43,614 nt of DNA from Paracoccaceae bacterium (lineage in GTDB: Bacteria > Pseudomonadota > Alphaproteobacteria > Rhodobacterales > Rhodobacteraceae): the NCBI GenBank assembly GCA_002708925.1, contig PAPN01000016.1, positions 1 to 43,614 of the forward strand. Direction: 5' to 3'. Made by a program: the position numbers and the translations under genes. The notes beneath the pieces are model-generated. The model was not told the DNA's origin and ran no database searches. It worked only from the letters and a program-made list of their open reading frames with translations. This document shows positions 41,896-43,614 of the stretch, piece by piece (position 1 is the first letter of the stretch; every line of letters begins with the position of its first letter).

Positions 41896-42489
41896 TCAGC
41901 CGGTTTTCTTCAAATCCGTGATCATCTGGTCGATATCGCCTTTGCGGCGATCCAGCATGGCGCCGATTTCTTCGCGTTCGGTCAGCAGCATGTTGATGCC
42001 TTCAATATACATGTTGAAGAACAGATCCTTGCCGGTGCGATCCGAAACATGGAAGTCCAGCTCGAACGGGGCTTCGCCGCGCAGGTGGGCGATGGTGCGC
42101 ACCTGATAGAAGCTTTTGACCTTTTGCACGCCCTGCACTTCGAGCCGGCCCCCGATGAATTCACGGAACCGTTTGCCGTATTTGCGCGAGACATAGCCGG
42201 TGAAGGCCTCGGTGAAGGATTTCTTCTGTGCGCTGCTGGCGCGGCGACCGTCCACGCCCATGGCATAGGCGGCGATATAGGGCAGATCGGCATATTTGCG
42301 GAAAATCACCTCGAAATCGCCAATCATCGCCCGTTCGGATTTGCCCGAGTCGATGACCCGGTTGATCTCGGACACCAGCGCATTCACCAGCGTTTCAGCC
42401 TGCGCGTTGTTCAAAGCCAGAGCCTGCCCCGGCAGCGCCAGGCTGGCCCCGGTAGCGGCCAGAAAAATTCGGCGGGAAAAATACGACAT
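41896..42489 (-). CDS. mlaC: MlaC-type phospholipid-binding protein
   Basis: 197 residues. Signal sequence MSYFSRRIFLAATGASLALPGQALA with a twin-arginine pair (Tat-like). The mature domain matches the MlaC/Ttg2D family: INRVIDSGKSERAMIGDFEVIFRKYADLPYIAAYAMG and FTEAFTGYVSRKYGKRFREF, then alternating strands including VKSFYQVRTIAHLRG. It ferries phospholipids across the periplasm, accepting them from MlaA at the outer membrane. Gene 13 bases downstream of mlaA; the MlaDEF permease is not nearby. Its end is close to, and convergent with, the ACG lipoprotein frame. Confidence 0.9.
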   Translation of the reverse strand: MSYFSRRIFLAATGASLALPGQALALNNAQAETLVNALVSEINRVIDSGKSERAMIGDFEVIFRKYADLPYIAAYAMGVDGRRASSAQKKSFTEAFTGYVSRKYGKRFREFIGGRLEVQGVQKVKSFYQVRTIAHLRGEAPFELDFHVSDRTGKDLFFNMYIEGINMLLTEREEIGAMLDRRKGDIDQMITDLKKTG

Positions 42490-42502
42490 TTAAGTACCCT
42501 TC

Positions 42503-43276
42503 TTAAAATCCATCCGTGTCGATGTCTTCTGGGGCGATATAGGTATCCTCGGTGGCCATTCCCAGTTCGTGACGGCGATTTTGCAGGTACATGGTCCGGC
42601 CCTGCGCGTAGCTGTCGGCGCTTTCATAGAGGATGGAATCGACGATATCCGCATAGCGGCCCCGGTCTCCTACTTTTGCCGCAACTTCGGCGACCTTGCC
42701 AATGTTGCGTTCGCGCGTCGGCAAAACATAGCTGAGCGGGTTGGTGAACAGATCCACCACCTTGCCCGCAGCGTCGCGTTCGGTGGACGGGCCAAGCGCG
42801 GGGAGCTCTACATAGGCGCCCTCGGGGGCACCCCAGACATGCAGGGTTTCGCCGAAATCGGATTCGTCCGGATACAGCCCCAGATCCGAGGCCGCGTCGA
42901 ACAGCCCGCCAAAGCCCAGTGTCACGTTGATCACGAAGCGGGTCACGTTCCGCGCCACGCCCGGCACATCCCCCTGAAGCGCGTGGTTCACAGCCGAGGA
43001 CGGCTCGCCCAGGTTTTCCGCGAAATTACCGACGCTGATCGCGATGCCCTCGGGGACGACGGTCACATAGCCCTTGGCGGCAGGCCGCACCAGAGCCCGG
43101 TCCAGGGCGCGGTTGAATTCGTGGGTTTTACGGTTGCCCTCTTCATAGGGATCGAAAATCTCGCCTTGCGGATGGTCGGGCCCCGCAACGGTGCACCCGG
43201 CCAAAGCCGCAATCAACACGGCCGCGCCCAACTTAGGCAAAACGGAAGAAGGGATATTGTAATGCTGTACCGGCAC
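42503..43276 (-). CDS. mlaA: MlaA (VacJ) outer-membrane lipoprotein
   Basis: 257 residues if started at GTG 43276 with GGA upstream; the alternative TTG 43288 adds four residues. Lipoprotein signal ending in the lipobox LAGC (C27 from the GTG). The MlaA core follows: IFDPYEEGNRKTHEFNRALDRALVRPAAKGYVTVVPE, RFVINVTLGFGGLFDAASDLGL and WGAPEGAYVELPALGPSTERDAAG. With MlaC it removes phospholipids from the outer leaflet of the outer membrane. The acidic C-terminal tail ends in DTDGF. It heads the mlaA-mlaC unit, with 180 bases of upstream region shared with the divergent type I secretion gene. Confidence 0.92.
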   Translation of the reverse strand: MPVQHYNIPSSVLPKLGAAVLIAALAGCTVAGPDHPQGEIFDPYEEGNRKTHEFNRALDRALVRPAAKGYVTVVPEGIAISVGNFAENLGEPSSAVNHALQGDVPGVARNVTRFVINVTLGFGGLFDAASDLGLYPDESDFGETLHVWGAPEGAYVELPALGPSTERDAAGKVVDLFTNPLSYVLPTRERNIGKVAEVAAKVGDRGRYADIVDSILYESADSYAQGRTMYLQNRRHELGMATEDTYIAPEDIDTDGF

Positions 43277-43456
43277 GTTTTTTTCCAATATCAGTCGTTT
43301 GGTGATCTATTTAGTCGAAGTATTAAGGAAGCCCAGCCACCCTGTCCGGCAAGTCAATTCTCTGTGGCAGATGTGTGACAGAGCTTTGGGCGTTGCAATT
43401 ACAGCAAAACGCCACAAACCGAAAGGGCAGGCCATGGGAAAACCGGACCTCAGAGA

Positions 43457-43614
43457 ATGAAGAACCCAAAAATAGAAGCTGGCAAAGACGAGCTGCGCGC
43501 CGCGCGACGCGAGAGTCGCGGGCTCTTTTGGACCGTCGGACTCTTCAGTTTTTTCGTGAACCTGCTGATGCTGACCGGGCCGCTCTACATGCTGCAGGTC
43601 TATGACCGGGTGCT
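43457..43614 (+). CDS. Type I secretion ABC transporter/permease (partial, runs off right edge)
   Basis: The first 52 codons only. A basic start (MKNPKIEAGKDELRAARRES) leads into one hydrophobic segment FWTVGLFSFFVNLLMLTGPLYML and the motif QVYDRVL, the hallmark of PrtD/HlyB-like exporters of the type I secretion family at the first membrane helix. The start ATG has a weak upstream GAG. Length and ATPase domain lie outside the window. In roseobacters these systems export RTX-type proteins or adhesins. Confidence 0.75.
   Translation, partial: MKNPKIEAGKDELRAARRESRGLFWTVGLFSFFVNLLMLTGPLYMLQVYDRV

Noticed and set aside
1..43614. CRISPR arrays, insertion sequences, prophage or integration sites
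   Set aside because: No regularly spaced repeats, transposase, integrase or phage structural genes were seen on either strand.

Overview
The window looks like a piece of chromosome from an alphaproteobacterium of the Rhodobacteraceae, most likely the marine Roseobacter group. The reasons are the GC-rich, closely packed genes, the 41-residue YkgO-like L36 protein, the short clustered Roseobacter-type genes (DUF3775, DUF302, a split saccharopine module, PuuD urate hydroxylase), and an rRNA leader/promoter of the Rhodobacterales type at the left edge. No phage, insertion sequence, CRISPR array or plasmid module is visible; this is mostly core chromosome with a few less-described cassettes.

Layout. 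1-519: no protein gene; the promoter, boxA and leader of an rRNA operon that runs leftward out of the window. 520-4200: msrQ-msrP (periplasmic methionine sulfoxide repair), a membrane-anchored glutamate-synthase-like FMN/Fe-S protein, and a divergent secreted DUF302 protein behind a perfect FNR-type box. 4211-12083: dgt, clpB, a small unknown protein, pyrF, a Nudix hydrolase, dinB with an N-terminal zinc ribbon, and an N-formylglutamate amidohydrolase-like protein. 12140-12560: a tRNA-Val(GAC)/rpmJ unit with its own promoter and terminator. 12654-16114: phaC (PHA synthase) facing a cysteine-free caspase-like/peptidoglycan-binding protein.

16146-24888 is one long leftward operon: AMP-forming acyl-CoA synthetase, LivG-, LivH-type subunits, a 75-residue two-helix protein, LivM-type permease, substrate-binding protein, LivF-type ATPase and a PaaK-like CoA ligase. 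It is an uptake-and-activation unit with a CoA ligase at each end. Divergent from it, across an intergenic region holding a perfect 8+10+8 inverted repeat, lie a soluble PAS hybrid histidine kinase and an OmpR-type response regulator, which are the obvious candidate regulators.

27822-31451: a WGR-domain mini-protein, a histidine-phosphatase-family protein, a two-gene saccharopine module for lysine metabolism, and a small exported protein behind a heat-shock-like promoter. 31758-37509: DUF3775, the coupled pair mutL-rmuC, the urate hydroxylase puuD and a divergent LysR regulator. 37568-39272: glnK-amtB (ammonium uptake). 39531-43614: a class A penicillin-binding protein, a possible cryptic small lipoprotein with a non-canonical ACG start, the mlaA-mlaC outer-membrane lipid pair, and the first 52 codons of a type I secretion ABC transporter cut by the right edge.

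The observations most worth following up are the CoA-ligase/transporter operon with its small membrane protein, micro-ORF and facing two-component pair, the cysteine-free caspase-like protein, the FNR-controlled DUF302 gene, and the ACG-start lipoprotein frame. All functional statements come from reading motifs by eye; no database search was possible.
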